The notes below the pieces were generated by a model, which was not told the origin of the DNA, ran no database searches, and was given only the letters and a program-made list of their open reading frames with translations. From NCBI RefSeq assembly GCF_033193315.1, contig NZ_CP136187.1, positions 2,631,501 to 2,695,500 of the forward strand: a stretch of 64,000 nucleotides of DNA. Reading direction: 5' to 3'. Both the position numbers and the translations under genes were made by a program. This DNA comes from Agathobaculum sp. NTUH-O15-33. Lineage in GTDB: Bacteria; Bacillota; Clostridia; Oscillospirales; Butyricicoccaceae. Of the stretch, positions 1 through 9,340 are shown piece by piece. Numbering within the stretch: position 1 is the stretch's first letter; every line of letters begins with the position of its first letter.

Positions 1-1
1 G

Positions 2-679
2 GAATCGAGCCAGCGCTTACAGCAACTGTTCCCGGATCGTGTGACGGCCGCCGAGAGCCTTCAGGAATGCGTCGACGCGGCCGATTGGGTGATCATCGCC
101 GTATGGCCGCAGGCCGGCAAGGAGGTCATCGAGTCCCTCCGGTTCCGTCCCGCGCACAAGGTCATCAACGTCATGTTCGACAAGACGGTTGAAGAGATCA
201 AAACGTGGATGAACTGCGAGGTCGACACGATTTTACATATGATACCCGGCACCTTCCTCGCCTTCTATCCCGGCCCGATCGTGCAGTGTCCGCCCACGCC
301 GGAAGCCGCCGAGATCTTCGGCCACATCGGAGAGATCGTCGATGTGGGAAGCCGCTACCACGCAGCGATATTCGGTTCTATCACCGCCTGTTTCGCCCCC
401 ATGTTTGCCATAATGGATCGCTTGATCGATTGGGCGATCTCCGAAGGCGTTCCCGTCGGCGCCTCCACGCAATATGTGACCCGCATGTTCGCGGCGGTTT
501 GTCAGGAAGCCTGCCGGAAGGACCGCGAGGGAGTCCACTACATGGCAACGGTCAGCACGCCGGGCGGAATCAACATGCTGGCGCTGGAGCTTATCGAAAA
601 GGCCGGCGGCTTTCAGGCTTGGGTCGACGCGATGGGCCCCGTTTTGAACTGTACCGCAGGAGATATCCCGAAGGGTTAA
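2..679 (+). CDS. Pyrroline-5-carboxylate reductase-like NAD(P) oxidoreductase (5' end outside window)
   Basis: The reading frame is open from base 2 with no start inside, so about 226 C-terminal residues are present and the Rossmann glycine motif is missing. What remains fits the ProC fold: the end of the nucleotide-binding domain (DWVIIAVWPQ) followed by a helical dimerisation domain with VSTPGGINMLAL, matching the conserved S-P-G-G segment of P5C reductases. The family reduces cyclic imines with NAD(P)H. Its position 38 bp ahead of an amidase and a hydantoinase/ABC importer set suggests a role in that catabolic operon rather than housekeeping proline synthesis; that is inference. The substrate is not readable from the sequence. 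Confidence 0.72.
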   Translation, partial: ESSQRLQQLFPDRVTAAESLQECVDAADWVIIAVWPQAGKEVIESLRFRPAHKVINVMFDKTVEEIKTWMNCEVDTILHMIPGTFLAFYPGPIVQCPPTPEAAEIFGHIGEIVDVGSRYHAAIFGSITACFAPMFAIMDRLIDWAISEGVPVGASTQYVTRMFAAVCQEACRKDREGVHYMATVSTPGGINMLALELIEKAGGFQAWVDAMGPVLNCTAGDIPKG

Positions 680-717
680 ACAGAAGATACAAAGACTGCA
701 AATAAGAGAGGTAGAGC

Positions 718-1545
718 ATGAGTCATTTGAAAGCTGCGCTTTTGCAGATGAAGGTACAAAACGATAAGCAAGCGAATATCGACGAAGCAATAAGGCTGAT
801 CCAAGAGGTCGCGGCCGAGGGCGCGGATCTCGCCATCTTACCCGAAATGTTCTGTTGCCCCTATAATAATATTTATTTCAGGGAATATGGCGAAGCGGAA
901 CGAGGAAGCGCGCACCAAGCTTTAAGCGAGGCGGCCAAAAGCAACCGCGTCTATGTTGTGGGAGGCTCCATCCCCGAACTGGACGGGGACAAGGTATACA
1001 ATACCTCCTATATTTTTGACCGGCGCGGCGCGCAGATAGGCAAGCACAGAAAAATGCATTTGTTTGATATCGACGTGGAAGGCGGACAGCGGTTCAAAGA
1101 ATCGGACGTATTATCCGCAGGCGACGAAGTCACGGTTTTTGATACGGAATTTTGTAAAATGGGCGTTGCGATCTGTTACGATATCCGTTTCCCGGAACTG
1201 AGCAGGCTGATGGCGCTCCGCGGCGCGGAAATCATCATCGTGCCGGCGGCGTTCAACATGACCACCGGCCCAGCGCATTGGGAAATCTTGTTTCGCGGCC
1301 GGGCCCTCGACAATCAGGTTTATGCGATCGGCGTTTCTTCCGCGCGCGATTATGAAGCCTCTTATCATTCCTACGGCAACTCCATCGTGGCGGCTCCTTG
1401 GGGCAATATCGTAAACCGGATGGACGAAAAACAAGGGTATATCATACAGGAGATCGATTTGGAGCAAGTGGCCAAGGTCAGGAAAGAGCTCCCCATGTTA
1501 AAGCACCTGAGAAACGACGTTTACACATTGCAGACCAACCAATAG
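718..1545 (+). CDS. Carbon-nitrogen hydrolase, NIT2/omega-amidase type
   Basis: This 275-residue protein has the full nitrilase-superfamily triad: Glu43 in LPEMF, Lys112 in HRKMHLFD and the nucleophile Cys153 in VAICYDIRFPEL. The segment KMHLFDIDVEGGQRFKES is close to the omega-amidase (NIT2) branch, which deaminates 2-oxosuccinamate and 2-oxoglutaramate. N-carbamoyl-amino-acid hydrolases belong to the same superfamily, and with a hydantoinase 6 kb downstream that activity is an alternative. It is cytoplasmic, with no signal peptide. The ATG at 718 follows AGAGAGGTAGAGC. It ends 75 bp before the substrate-binding protein on the same strand. Confidence 0.85.
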   Translation: MSHLKAALLQMKVQNDKQANIDEAIRLIQEVAAEGADLAILPEMFCCPYNNIYFREYGEAERGSAHQALSEAAKSNRVYVVGGSIPELDGDKVYNTSYIFDRRGAQIGKHRKMHLFDIDVEGGQRFKESDVLSAGDEVTVFDTEFCKMGVAICYDIRFPELSRLMALRGAEIIIVPAAFNMTTGPAHWEILFRGRALDNQVYAIGVSSARDYEASYHSYGNSIVAAPWGNIVNRMDEKQGYIIQEIDLEQVAKVRKELPMLKHLRNDVYTLQTNQ

Positions 1546-1620
1546 CAAGGAGGAGACTGTTTATAAGCGTTTTGACCGCGATCCAATCCGGGGCCCCTGA
1601 AACTGTATAGGAGGATTCAA

Positions 1621-3249
1621 ATGAAAAAGGTTAAAAATCGCAGTTCCAAGATTTTAGCATTCCTTTTGGCGGCTCTTTCTGTTTTCACCCTGCTGGCCGG
1701 CTGCGGCAACGGCGACGCTTCATCCGGCGCAGATACAGGCAAAAGCGCGGGGGCTTCGTCCCTTGGCGCGCAGGATCCCACCAAGTTGACCGTTCAGGCC
1801 GCTACCGACCCCGCCATACTGGTCCCGATGCACTCCTACGTCGTGCCGGACCATAACATCATTTACAACATTTATGACGGCCTGACCGAAATGTACATGG
1901 GCGATTCAAACGATATTCGCCCCGCTCTCGCGGAATCGTGGGATGTTAACGATGAAGCCACAGAGTACATCTTCCATTTGCGCCACGGCGTCAAATGGCA
2001 CGACGGCGTTGAATTTACCGCCAAGGACGTGATCGGCACGATCGATCTGCAAAAAGAATCCGCGTTGACTAAAAACAAGATCACCATGTTTGAAAAGTGG
2101 GAAGCGGTGGACGACTATACGGTCAAGATCACCTTGAACACGCCGTTCCTCTACATGCCGGCCCTGATGAGCACGCCGCAAATGCTCATCGTAAGGCCCG
2201 ATCTGGTAAAGGAACACGGCGACGCGGTCGAAGCGATCGTCGGCACCGGCCCATACATGGTGGATCAGTGGAACACCGGCGAAGGCATCACACTGAAAGC
2301 CTTTGAAGATTACTGGATGGGCAGCCCGAGCATCAAAACCATAGAATTCAAAACCATATTGGATAACAACACGGCGGTCAACGCCTTCAAGAGCGGCGAA
2401 CTGGACGAGTTCCGGTTTGCCAGCGCGCTCGATATCGAATCGGTCAAAAACAATCCCGACGTCGTCGTAACGACCGTGAAAAAGGATTCCACCTTGGTCC
2501 TGCTCATGAATATGGATAACGTTCCGGCGCTCGACGACTTGCGCGTTCGTCAGGCGATCGCGTACGCCATCGACCGAGAAGCGATCAATCTAGCCGTTTT
2601 TGACGGCCTGAGCGAGCCCAGCCGGATGCCGTTTACAGAAAACTGCCCCGGTTGGCTGCCCAAGGAAGAATACGAGCAGTACGACTATAACCCCGAGAAG
2701 GCCAAAGAGCTGCTGAAAGAAGCCGGATACGGCGAAGGCGAGCTGTCTTTGAAATTGACCTACGCGACCACGCCGCTCGAAACCAGCGCCGCGACCGCTT
2801 TCCAAGCGGCCCTGCTCGCGGTCGGCATCGACGTTGTCAGCGAACCCCTTGAAATGAATATCGCCGTGCAAAAGGTTTCCGCGTCCAGAGATTTTGAACT
2901 AGCGGTTTATAACATGGGCTTTACCGCTTCCAATCCCGTCAACATTTACAACAACAACTGGCATTCCAACAGCGCTTTCCTATTCTTTAATTATAAGCAG
3001 AAGCCGAAGAGCGAGCCCCTCGACAAGCTGATTGAAGAAGCGAATTCCTCCAGCGATCTGGACGAGGCGCGGGCCAAGTATCAGGAAGTCATGAAGCAAG
3101 TGATGGATAACGTGTACAGCGCTCCCTCTGTTCGCGTCAACCAGCAAATCCTGACCGACGCCAGACTAAAAGGCATCAACTACGATTCGGTCTCGACCGC
3201 GCAGCAGAAATTCTACTACTATCACTGGGACTTAGGAGAGGGTTCGTAA
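1621..3249 (+). CDS. ABC transporter substrate-binding lipoprotein, family 5 (peptide/nickel type)
   Basis: The 542-residue protein is an SBP_bac_5 solute receptor. A charged N-terminus and hydrophobic stretch lead to the lipobox LLAGC, with Cys28 as predicted lipid anchor, followed by a Gly/Ser/Ala-rich linker. The body shows family blocks such as [26 protein letters not shown] and [12 protein letters not shown]. Family members bind oligopeptides, dipeptides, nickel chelates or glycosides; the ligand cannot be assigned here. It heads a receptor-permease-permease-ATPase-ATPase set. The start is set by AGGAGG nine bases upstream. A hairpin after the stop probably makes the receptor more abundant than the permeases. 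Confidence 0.93.
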   Translation: MKKVKNRSSKILAFLLAALSVFTLLAGCGNGDASSGADTGKSAGASSLGAQDPTKLTVQAATDPAILVPMHSYVVPDHNIIYNIYDGLTEMYMGDSNDIRPALAESWDVNDEATEYIFHLRHGVKWHDGVEFTAKDVIGTIDLQKESALTKNKITMFEKWEAVDDYTVKITLNTPFLYMPALMSTPQMLIVRPDLVKEHGDAVEAIVGTGPYMVDQWNTGEGITLKAFEDYWMGSPSIKTIEFKTILDNNTAVNAFKSGELDEFRFASALDIESVKNNPDVVVTTVKKDSTLVLLMNMDNVPALDDLRVRQAIAYAIDREAINLAVFDGLSEPSRMPFTENCPGWLPKEEYEQYDYNPEKAKELLKEAGYGEGELSLKLTYATTPLETSAATAFQAALLAVGIDVVSEPLEMNIAVQKVSASRDFELAVYNMGFTASNPVNIYNNNWHSNSAFLFFNYKQKPKSEPLDKLIEEANSSSDLDEARAKYQEVMKQVMDNVYSAPSVRVNQQILTDARLKGINYDSVSTAQQKFYYYHWDLGEGS

Positions 3250-3260
3250 GCTAACGCCAC

Positions 3261-3318
3261 AAGGCATCGTTTGGCCCAACCGGCCGGTGGATACCGTCGC
3301 CAAACGATGCCTTTCTTT
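3261..3318 (+). terminator. Hairpin between receptor and permease genes (partial terminator)
   Basis: Arms 3262-3274 and 3300-3312 are perfect 13-bp complements around a 25-base loop and are followed by TTTCTTT. Located inside an ABC operon directly after the receptor gene, this fits a leaky terminator or mRNA-stabilising stem that raises receptor over permease expression. Confidence 0.75.
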
Positions 3319-3333
3319 CAAAGGAGATCACAA

Positions 3334-4305
3334 ATGGGAAGATATATCCTAAGAAGAGTCGTCTTGATTCCGATCATGCTTCTTTTTTCCACTTTTATTA
3401 TCTTTTGTTTGGTGAACATCTCCCCTACCGATCCTGCATTGATCATACTTGGCACAGACGCTACGCCAGAGGCGGCGGCGCAAGTCCGAACCGAGCTGGG
3501 GCTGGACAAGCCGTTTCTTGTGCAGTATGTCAATTATATCAAAAACGCTGTTCAAGGGGATCTGGGGACCTCTTACTTTACAAAAAACCAAGTCAGCGAT
3601 GAAATCCTATCGCGCGTGCCGACGACCCTAAAGTTAACCTTCGGCGGGATCCTTTTGGCCATCGCGATCGGCGTGCCGCTGGGCATCCTATGCGCCGTCA
3701 AACAATACAGCTGGATCGATAACGTTGCGACCACGGTCGCCATGTTCTTCGCAGCCATGCCGACCTTTTGGCTCGCCCTATTGCTGATGCTGCAATTTGC
3801 CATGAAACTGCGATGGTTCCCGGTCATGGGGACCAACGATGGGCTGAAAAGCTTTATTTTGCCGATCATTACGGTCTCGCTGCCATACATAGGCCATTAT
3901 TTAAGATATACGCGTTCCTCCATGCTGGATACGATCCGTCAGGATTATGTAACGACCGCGCGCTCCAAGGGCAACGCGGAGCGAACGGTTATCTTGAACC
4001 ACTCGCTGCGCAATGCCCTTTTGCCGCTGGTTACGATCACCGGGCTGTACATTGCCGGACTGATGTCATCGGCCGTCGTCGTGGAGAGCGTTTTCGCCCT
4101 GCCGGGCGTGGGACTGCTGGTGCTGGAATCGATCAAGAAAAAGGATATTCCCATGATCTTAGGCTGTATCGTTTTTCTCGCCACGGTATTTCTGGTGATC
4201 ACGCTGATCATGGATGTGTTATACGCCTATCTTGATCCTCGAATCAAGGCAGCCTATATGAAAAACCAAAAGGGCTTTGGCAGACATGCAAAAAAGGCAA
4301 AGTAA
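3334..4305 (+). CDS. ABC transporter permease, DppB/OppB type
   Basis: The 323-residue protein opens with the family's N-terminal MGRYILRRVVLIPIML helix and has about six membrane segments. The cytoplasmic coupling motif (TTARSKGNAERTVILNHSLRNALLP) resembles the EAA loop that contacts the ATPase subunits. An in-frame TTG at 3271 would add 21 residues encoded by the preceding hairpin, but AAAGGAGATCACAA before the ATG at 3334 supports the shorter start. It forms the channel with the next gene. Confidence 0.92.
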   Translation: MGRYILRRVVLIPIMLLFSTFIIFCLVNISPTDPALIILGTDATPEAAAQVRTELGLDKPFLVQYVNYIKNAVQGDLGTSYFTKNQVSDEILSRVPTTLKLTFGGILLAIAIGVPLGILCAVKQYSWIDNVATTVAMFFAAMPTFWLALLLMLQFAMKLRWFPVMGTNDGLKSFILPIITVSLPYIGHYLRYTRSSMLDTIRQDYVTTARSKGNAERTVILNHSLRNALLPLVTITGLYIAGLMSSAVVVESVFALPGVGLLVLESIKKKDIPMILGCIVFLATVFLVITLIMDVLYAYLDPRIKAAYMKNQKGFGRHAKKAK

Positions 4306-4320
4306 AGGAGGGTTTACACC

Positions 4321-5200
4321 GTGGCACATCCTAAAAAAGCAAAAAAGAACAGCACCTTTCACGAGGGTTGGCGCAGATTGCGGAAAAACCCCCGCGCCAT
4401 GGTGGCCTTAGGGTTTCTGATTTTTTTCTTTCTTGTGGCGATTTTCGCGGACTTTATCGCGGATTACCAGACGCAGGTCGTCATGCAGGTACCCGCGGAG
4501 CGGCTGCAGCCGATCAGCGCGGCGCACTGGTTCGGAACGGACAACTACGGCAGAGATATCTTTGCCCGAATCGTCCACGGCACGCGCATCGCCGTTCTTT
4601 ACGGGTTTGGCGCTACTTTGATCGGCATTGTGATCGGCAGCTTGGTCGGGACCACCTCCGCCTATTTCGGCGGCCGGATTGATGATATCATCATGCGTAT
4701 CGTCGATGTCATGAGCACCATCCCCACGTTATTGCTGGCTTTGGCGATCGTTGCCGGTCTCGGCGGCGGTTTGATACAGGTCGTGATCGCGCTCGCGGTC
4801 GGGCAGATACCAAACTTTGTGCGCGTGGTGCGTTCCTCCGCCCTGTCCGTTGTCAATACGGAATATCTGGAAGCCGGCAAGGCGCTGGGCGCCGGTCACC
4901 TTTGGCTTATTTCCAAATACGTGATGCCCAATGTCATCAGCATTATCTTGATACAGGGCGCGATGAACGTATCCTTCAATCTGCTCATGGGCGCAACGCT
5001 CAGCTTCGTCGGCCTCGGCGCGCAGGTGCCGACGCCGGAATGGGGTTTTATGCTGGAAGGAAGGGCTTTCCTTCATGGAGTTCTACCCGCATATCGTCAT
5101 TATTCCCGGTCTTTGCCTTATGCTTGTTGCATCAGCCATTAACACCTTCGGAGATTGCCTGCGGGATGCTTTGGATCCGAGGCTGAAAGGAAAAGCATAG
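4321..5200 (+). CDS. ABC transporter permease, DppC/OppC type (frameshifted)
   Basis: The N-terminal 240 or so residues are a normal DppC-type permease: N-terminal helix, extracellular region with GTDNYGRDIFARI, and coupling loop with EAGKALGAGHLW. At about 5053-5061 the frame breaks and reads into an unrelated tail ending at 5142. The next frame continues as MEFYPHIVIIPGLCLMLV and INTFGDCLRDALDPRLKG to a stop at 5200, which is the expected family C-terminus. Removing one G from CTGGAAGGA restores a 292-residue protein. All flanking transporter genes are intact, so a sequence error is more likely than true inactivation. Confidence 0.85.
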
Positions 5201-5211
5201 GAGGAACAGAT

Positions 5212-6204
5212 ATGAAGGAAAAGCTTTTAGAAATAACGGATCTGGAAATTCAGTACGTGACCGACGGCGAGATCGTGCACGCGATCAACGGAATTGATCT
5301 TACCATTCACAAAGGCGAGACAATGGCGCTGGTGGGTGAGACCGGCGCGGGAAAAACCACAACGGCCATGGCCATCCTCCGTTTGCTGCCCAAGTACACC
5401 GGAAAAATTAAGCGCGGCAAAATTATGCTGGGCGATATAGATCTATTGCAGCTAAAGGAAAAAGCGCTGCACGATATTCGCGGCAAACGCATTTCCATGA
5501 TCTTTCAGGACCCCATGACGAGCCTCAACCCAGTGATACCCGTGGGCAAGCAAATCGGCGAAGTGATCGCATTGCACAATCCACACATGAGCAAGCACGA
5601 GGTCGAAGAAAAGGTAGAGCAGATGCTCGGTTTGGTCGGCATACCCGCTCGCAGAAAAACGGAATATCCGCACCAGTTTTCCGGCGGCATGAAGCAGCGG
5701 GTCATGATCGCGATCGCCATCGCCTGCAATCCCGAGCTGCTCATCGCCGATGAACCAACCACGGCGCTCGATGTGACGATTCAAGCGCAAGTGCTTAAAA
5801 TGATGAACAATCTGCGCAAGGAGCTGAACACCGCCGTTTTGCTGATCACCCACGATCTGGGCATTGTTGCGAACTTCTGCGATGCCGTATCGATCATGTA
5901 CGCGGGCGAGATCATTGAGCAGGGCACTTTGGAGGATATTTTCGACAAAGAAAGAGAACACCACCCCTATACCATCGGCCTATTCGGCTCAATACCGAAC
6001 ATCGAAGATCAAAGAGACCGATTAAGCCCCATCCCGGGCCTGATGCCCGATCCGACCGATCTGCCAAAGGGCTGCAAGTTTCACACGCGCTGTCCGAAAT
6101 GCACCGAGCAATGCAAGGACGGCGAGGTCCCTGTCCACGTTCGGGGCACGCATCAAATAAAATGCCGCCTGATCGAAGACGCGGCCGCAAACGGAGGTGT
6201 GTGA
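5212..6204 (+). CDS. ABC transporter ATP-binding protein, DppD/OppD type
   Basis: This 330-residue ATPase has Walker A GETGAGKT (residues 42-49), signature FSGGMKQRV, Walker B LLIADEPTTALD and the switch His in LLITHDLG. The C-terminal oligopeptide/dipeptide extension carries a Cys cluster (CKFHTRCPKCTEQC) typical of the family. The first ATG of the open frame is at 5155, but AGGAGG just before 5212 and the homologous N-terminus support the internal start. It follows the permease by 11 bp and pairs with the next ATPase. Confidence 0.93.
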   Translation: MKEKLLEITDLEIQYVTDGEIVHAINGIDLTIHKGETMALVGETGAGKTTTAMAILRLLPKYTGKIKRGKIMLGDIDLLQLKEKALHDIRGKRISMIFQDPMTSLNPVIPVGKQIGEVIALHNPHMSKHEVEEKVEQMLGLVGIPARRKTEYPHQFSGGMKQRVMIAIAIACNPELLIADEPTTALDVTIQAQVLKMMNNLRKELNTAVLLITHDLGIVANFCDAVSIMYAGEIIEQGTLEDIFDKEREHHPYTIGLFGSIPNIEDQRDRLSPIPGLMPDPTDLPKGCKFHTRCPKCTEQCKDGEVPVHVRGTHQIKCRLIEDAAANGGV

Positions 6205-6205
6205 A

Positions 6206-7159
6206 ATGGGCGAAATCTTATTAGAATGCAAGCATTTAAAGAAGTATTTCAGCGTGCCGAACGGCATGCTCCATGCCGTGGACGACGTGAGCTTTTCTTT
6301 GGAAAAAGGTAAAACGCTGGGCGTCGTGGGCGAAAGCGGCTGCGGCAAGTCCACCTTAGGGCGCACCATACTCCGGTTGCTTCCCCACACCGACGGCGAA
6401 GTGATCTTTGAGGGCCAAAACATCCTGCAATACAGCGGCGAGCAAATGAAGCGCCTCAGAACAAAAATGCAGATCATCTTTCAGGACCCTTTTTCCTCGC
6501 TCAATCCGCGCTACACCGTTTTTGACACGATTGAGGAACCGCTAAAGATCCACAAGGTCTACAAGACGCAAAGCGAAGTGTACGGCAGGGTCAAGGAGCT
6601 CATGGAGGTGGTCGGTCTTGCGGCGCGCTACGAAAACGCCTATCCCCACGAGCTGGACGGCGGGCGGAGACAGCGCATCGGCATCGCCAGAGCGTTAGCC
6701 TTGAATCCCAGCTTCATCGTATGCGACGAGCCGGTCAGCGCGCTGGACGTGTCCATACAGGCGCAGGTACTGAATCTGATGATGGATCTCAAGGATTCTC
6801 TGGGCCTTACCTACATGTTCATCACGCACGACCTTTCCGTGGTCAAGCATATTTCGGACGATATCGTGGTGATGTACCTTGGCCAGATCGTGGAAAAGGC
6901 CAACGGCAACGATATTTTCGCGCACCCTCTGCATCCCTATACCAAGGCGCTGCTCAGCGCCATCCCTCTGCCCGATATCAAGTACAAGGGCAAGGAAGCC
7001 GAGACCATCAAGGGCGAGCTGTCCTCGCCGATCAACCCGAGCCCGGGCTGCCGCTTTGCCCCGCGTTGTCCGAAAGCGACGAAAAAATGCACGGCCTGCA
7101 ACCCCGCGCTCAAAAACATGGGTTCCGATCATTGGGTATCCTGTCATTTATATGATTAG
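6206..7159 (+). CDS. ABC transporter ATP-binding protein, DppF/OppF type
   Basis: The 317-residue second ATPase has Walker A GESGCGKST (residues 42-50) and Walker B FIVCDEPVSALD. The signature reads ELDGGRRQR in place of the classical SGGQ core, a variant I recall from other clostridial DppF proteins. It carries the C-terminal oligopeptide-ABC extension with a Cys cluster (CRFAPRCPKATKKC). A GTG at 6197 lies in frame, but GGAGG at 6193-6197 and the conserved MGEILLECKHLKKYF favour the ATG at 6206. With the upstream ATPase it should form the heterodimeric motor. Confidence 0.92.
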   Translation: MGEILLECKHLKKYFSVPNGMLHAVDDVSFSLEKGKTLGVVGESGCGKSTLGRTILRLLPHTDGEVIFEGQNILQYSGEQMKRLRTKMQIIFQDPFSSLNPRYTVFDTIEEPLKIHKVYKTQSEVYGRVKELMEVVGLAARYENAYPHELDGGRRQRIGIARALALNPSFIVCDEPVSALDVSIQAQVLNLMMDLKDSLGLTYMFITHDLSVVKHISDDIVVMYLGQIVEKANGNDIFAHPLHPYTKALLSAIPLPDIKYKGKEAETIKGELSSPINPSPGCRFAPRCPKATKKCTACNPALKNMGSDHWVSCHLYD

Positions 7160-7272
7160 GAGGGCGGTGAGCGGAAGCACCGGAACGCGTCGCCGCACGC
7201 GATAGGACCGGATTACAAACAAGGAACAGGGCGGCGGGCCGCACTGCTCCGCCGATTGATAGGAGGTCAACC

Positions 7273-7747
7273 ATGGTATATGATAATTTAGATCGTCTTG
7301 CACGGTATTCCTTTCTCAACGAGAACATTTGCACCGTTATAAAATATCTGGAAGGAGCATTCTACCGAAGAGCTTTTGGCTCTGCCGGCCGGCAGATACG
7401 ACGTCGACGGCGAAAATTGCCGCCTATTCAAGCAATCCTTTGATTCCAAGCCCATCGACGAAAAGGGCTTTGAGCTCCACACCAAATATACCGATCTTCA
7501 GATCGTCCTCGGCGGGATCGAGACCTGCTACATCGACTTTGTCAACGACCAGAACGCATATCCCGGCTATGACGAAGAGGCGGACCTCTGCCTCTATCCC
7601 CATCAAGTGGACGGCCGTATCATTCTATATCCCGGCGTATTCGCCCTTTTGGAGCCGAACGACGGCCACCTGCCGCAGCGCCGCTACGGCGACACACCGG
7701 TACATGTGGAAAAGCTTTTGTTCAAGTTGCGGAACGCGCCAGCGTAA
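7273..7747 (+). CDS. YhcH/YjgK/YiaL family protein (DUF386), frameshifted
   Basis: AGGAGG precedes the ATG at 7273, which opens MVYDNLDRLARYSFLN; the family core appears in the next frame as LALPAGRYDVDGENC, TDLQIVLGG and ILYPGVFALLEP. Deleting one G from CTGGAAGGA at 7348-7356 joins the frames into a 157-residue protein of normal length. Family members are cupin-like proteins linked to sialic acid and other carbohydrate metabolism, often as anomerases or isomerases. A place between a peptide-type importer and a hydantoinase is unusual, and its role here is unknown. The lesion is identical to the one in the DppC gene. Confidence 0.82.
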
Positions 7748-7769
7748 AGGAAAAGGAGTGTAAGCTTTC

Positions 7770-9179
7770 ATGGATCTGATCATCAAGGGAGGAACGGTCG
7801 TATCTCCTTACGGGCGTAAACAGACGGACGTGATGGTGGACAAGGGTAAAATCGTCGCGGTTGGCGACGCGAGCGGTTTTCAGGCCGGCCGCGTCGTGGA
7901 CGCCACCGGTAAAATGGTCATTCCCGGCGGTATCGATACCCACGTGCACATCGAATCCCCTTATATGGGACGCTTTGGCGGGGATGATTATTATACCGCC
8001 TCGGTGGCGGCCGCGATCGGCGGCACCACTACTTTTATCGATTTCGTCAAGCCGTCCGAAGGTCATACGCCGATGGAGCTGGCGCAAAAGCGCATTTCCA
8101 TGGCCGAGGAACGCGGCGCGGTCGTCGATTTCAGCTTTCATATCGTTTTGAACAAGGCTGCTCCGGAAGTGTTCGGCGCGATCAAGGAAATGGTCGCCTT
8201 CGGCACCCCATCCTTTAAGATGTATACGACAACCACCAAGGACGGCGATATTTACGCCTTAATGGAAGAGATTAAGAAGCAGGGCGGCTTGGCATTTATA
8301 CACTCGGAAAACGCCGGAATCATTGATTATAAGGTCGCGCAGGCGTTAAGCGAAGGCAAAACCGACTATATTTATCAAGCGCTGACGCGGCCGAACATTG
8401 TGGAGCAGGAAGCGATTCAGCGCATGGCGCTGTTTGCCACAAAGCTCGGAGCAGCCGTCTTTATCGCGCACGTGTCCACCCATGAAGGCGCGGAGATCTG
8501 TCAGGCGGCAAAGAAAAAGGGCCTGCCCGTCTATGCGGAGACCTGTCCGCATTATCTGCTCTTTACCGAGGACAAGCTCCGGGACGCTGAAAACGGGCTG
8601 CTGTATATCCAAAGCCCGCCCTTGCGCAAGGAAGAGGATATCGACGCGCTGTGGAAAGCGCTCAAGAACAGATCGATCCATGTTACCTCGACCGATCATT
8701 CCTCCTTCCCCCGGTTTGAAAAGGCCATGGATTTGAAAAAGGATGAAAACGGGAACTATATCCCGGAATTCAACAAGGTGACCAACGGTGTGCCCGGAAT
8801 CGAAATGCGGCTCCCCACCCTGATCAACGGTGTAAGCGAAGGAAAGCTGACATGGGAAGAGCTGGTATACGTCAACAGCTACGGCGCCGCTAAGATCTTC
8901 GGCTTCTATCCCGACAAGGGCCTGATCGAAGCGGGCGCGGACGCGGATATCGTGCTTGTCGATCCCGACAAGGAGGTCTCCATCACAAACGCCATGCTTC
9001 ATATGAAGGTCGATTATACCGTATATGAAGGGCTGCAGTACAAGGGGTGGCCTGTTATGACCATTCAGAAAGGCGTGATCCTAGCGGAAAACGGAGCATT
9101 CGTCGGGCCAAAGGGTCACGGCAAATTCATCCGCCGAAAGCTCGATCCAACCATTCTCAAAACCTCCGATTGGTCATAA
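7770..9179 (+). CDS. hydA: Dihydropyrimidinase / D-hydantoinase
   Basis: This 469-residue cyclic amidohydrolase has every binuclear-metal ligand expected: H58 and H60 in DTHVH, carbamylated Lys150 in PSFKMYTT, H178 in FIHSE, H234 in IAHVSTHEG and Asp309 in TSTDHS. The family opens hydantoins or dihydropyrimidines to N-carbamoyl products in the cytoplasm. Members differ mainly in substrate loops, so allantoinase-like or other imidase activity cannot be excluded. AAGGAG precedes the ATG with usual spacing. It is the last gene of the operon. Likely partners are the upstream C-N hydrolase and the ABC importer. Confidence 0.92.
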   Translation: MDLIIKGGTVVSPYGRKQTDVMVDKGKIVAVGDASGFQAGRVVDATGKMVIPGGIDTHVHIESPYMGRFGGDDYYTASVAAAIGGTTTFIDFVKPSEGHTPMELAQKRISMAEERGAVVDFSFHIVLNKAAPEVFGAIKEMVAFGTPSFKMYTTTTKDGDIYALMEEIKKQGGLAFIHSENAGIIDYKVAQALSEGKTDYIYQALTRPNIVEQEAIQRMALFATKLGAAVFIAHVSTHEGAEICQAAKKKGLPVYAETCPHYLLFTEDKLRDAENGLLYIQSPPLRKEEDIDALWKALKNRSIHVTSTDHSSFPRFEKAMDLKKDENGNYIPEFNKVTNGVPGIEMRLPTLINGVSEGKLTWEELVYVNSYGAAKIFGFYPDKGLIEAGADADIVLVDPDKEVSITNAMLHMKVDYTVYEGLQYKGWPVMTIQKGVILAENGAFVGPKGHGKFIRRKLDPTILKTSDWS

Positions 9180-9198
9180 GCGCTTCCATAACAACAGC

Positions 9199-9237
9199 AA
9201 CACAGGCTGCCGAACTTGCGGTTCGGCAGCCTGTGTT
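9199..9237 (+). terminator. Strong hairpin after hydantoinase operon
   Basis: Arms 9199-9215 and 9221-9237 form a perfect 17-bp stem with a five-base loop 20 bp after the hydA stop. There is no T-run after it, so it may stabilise the 3' end or act as a weak terminator. Confidence 0.6.
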
Positions 9238-9281
9238 GCGTATATCGATCCCCTTTATCGCACCGTCAATGCAACACCGTG

Positions 9282-9310
9282 TTGACTTTACCGCGCCCAT
9301 GGAGTATAAT
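9282..9310 (+). promoter_or_regulatory. Sigma-A-type promoter for TetR gene
   Basis: TTGACT (9282-9287) and a perfect TATAAT (9305-9310) are separated by 17 bp, 30 bp before the TetR start. Confidence 0.75.
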
Positions 9311-9340
9311 GCCGATATCTTGTTTTGGGAGGCCTTCGTC

